The notes under the pieces: model-generated
Seen by the model: the letters and a program-made list of their open reading frames with translations, nothing else
What the model was told of the DNA's origin: nothing
Database searches by the model: none
Program-made: the position numbers and the translations under genes
Assembly (NCBI GenBank): GCA_001805165.1
Contig: MHEI01000091.1
Location: forward strand, 8,739-14,368
Direction: 5' to 3'
Source of the DNA: Nitrospirae bacterium RBG_16_43_11
GTDB taxonomy: Bacteria > Nitrospirota > 9FT-COMBO-42-15 > HDB-SIOI813
DNA length: 5,630 bases
Part shown: piece by piece, positions 5,471 through 5,630 of the stretch
How the letters are laid out: each line of letters starts with the position of its first letter
Numbering within the stretch: position 1 is the stretch's first letter

Positions 5471-5630
5471 AGTTGACGCTCAAAAATGCCCAGGTGCAAG
5501 GAAGGACTTAAAATTTGAGCTGAGGCGTACTTATTGGTACGTTGAAGCTCAAATTTTAAGTCCTGACGCCGCAAGACCCATTGCATTTACTTCGTAGCAA
5601 TGGGTGCCCCTATTTTTCAGCGTCAACTAT
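5471..5630. repeat. Large imperfect palindromic element, copy 2, directly upstream of dinB
   Basis: This copy has the same orientation and blocks as the element at 925-1054. The outer arms are AGTTGACGCT (5471-5480) and AGCGTCAACT (5619-5628), followed by AAAAA/TTTTT (5482-5486 with 5613-5617). The inner stem is perfect over 19 pairs (5503-5521 with 5546-5564). The central hairpin is CGTAC-TTATTG-GTACG. Its right arm is about 30 bases longer than in copy 1 because it contains a nested hairpin (5576-5605). The left end abuts the GAGGA ribosome-binding sequence of dinB (5466-5470), so the element makes up the whole visible upstream region of that gene. It might end the preceding transcript, carry a promoter, or be an inserted repeat unit. 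The window ends at its right border, so a longer outer arm cannot be excluded. Confidence 0.92.
5576..5605. repeat. Nested hairpin inside the right arm of palindrome copy 2
   Basis: ACCCATTGC (5576-5584) and GCAATGGGT (5597-5605) are perfectly complementary over 9 bases, with a 12-base loop containing TAC-TTC-GTA. Copy 1 has only CAGTTGGGT at this point. The GGGT strand (5602-5605) could instead pair with the left arm of the element (CCCA near 5489-5492), so two alternative folds are possible. Confidence 0.75.

Noticed and set aside
5598..5626. TTGACG in the outer right arm of copy 2 as a -35 for dinB
   Set aside because: At the right spacing the -10 position reads CCATTG, which does not resemble a -10 hexamer.
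925..5630. The two palindromes as ends of a composite transposon carrying the genes between them
   Set aside because: They are in the same orientation, no transposase gene is present, no target duplication is visible, and the genes between are core-type with divergent and convergent layout.

Overview
The window is ordinary-looking chromosomal DNA of a moderate-GC, Gram-negative-type bacterium. A Fis-type nucleoid protein, HU, a receiver-domain regulator, an E. coli-like dihydroxy-acid dehydratase and a rubrerythrin-like domain together would fit an anaerobic or microaerophilic lineage such as Nitrospirota or Desulfobacterota. That placement is an impression from protein style only; no marker gene is present.

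Layout. Positions 1-83 (minus) hold the first 27 codons of a response regulator that runs off the left edge. A short AT-rich divergent region with a palindrome built from two opposed TTGACA hexamers separates it from a plus-strand pair: a Fis-family regulator (168-611) and HU (656-928). The pair is followed by a 130-bp imperfect palindrome (925-1054), whose ends carry the stop codons of both hup and a convergent 61-residue zinc-ribbon gene (1051-1236, minus). That small gene lies downstream of ilvD (1321-2985, minus), the dehydratase of branched-chain amino acid synthesis. The ilvD leader (2986-3056) has a good extended -10 promoter and a GC-rich hairpin. Divergently, a strong sigma-70-type promoter (3124-3153) drives a possible 33-codon leader ORF. 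Its stop overlaps, as ATGA, the start of a 286-residue protein that joins an N-terminal ferritin-like/rubrerythrin-type domain to a C-terminal receiver domain (3258-4118). Convergent to it is dinB (4160-5461, minus), a Y-family translesion polymerase. A second copy of the large palindromic element (5471-5630) abuts the dinB ribosome-binding site and reaches the right edge.

How the genes relate. fis-hup looks like a two-gene operon for chromosome architecture. ilvD and the zinc-ribbon gene may be co-transcribed. The ferritin-like/receiver protein and dinB are convergent and need not be functionally linked, although both could belong to stress responses. The points most worth a second look are the two palindromic elements, whose stems show compensatory base changes and which sit exactly at gene boundaries; the diiron-type domain fused to a receiver, with its coupled leader ORF; and the Fis protein carrying what looks like half of a degenerate receiver domain.
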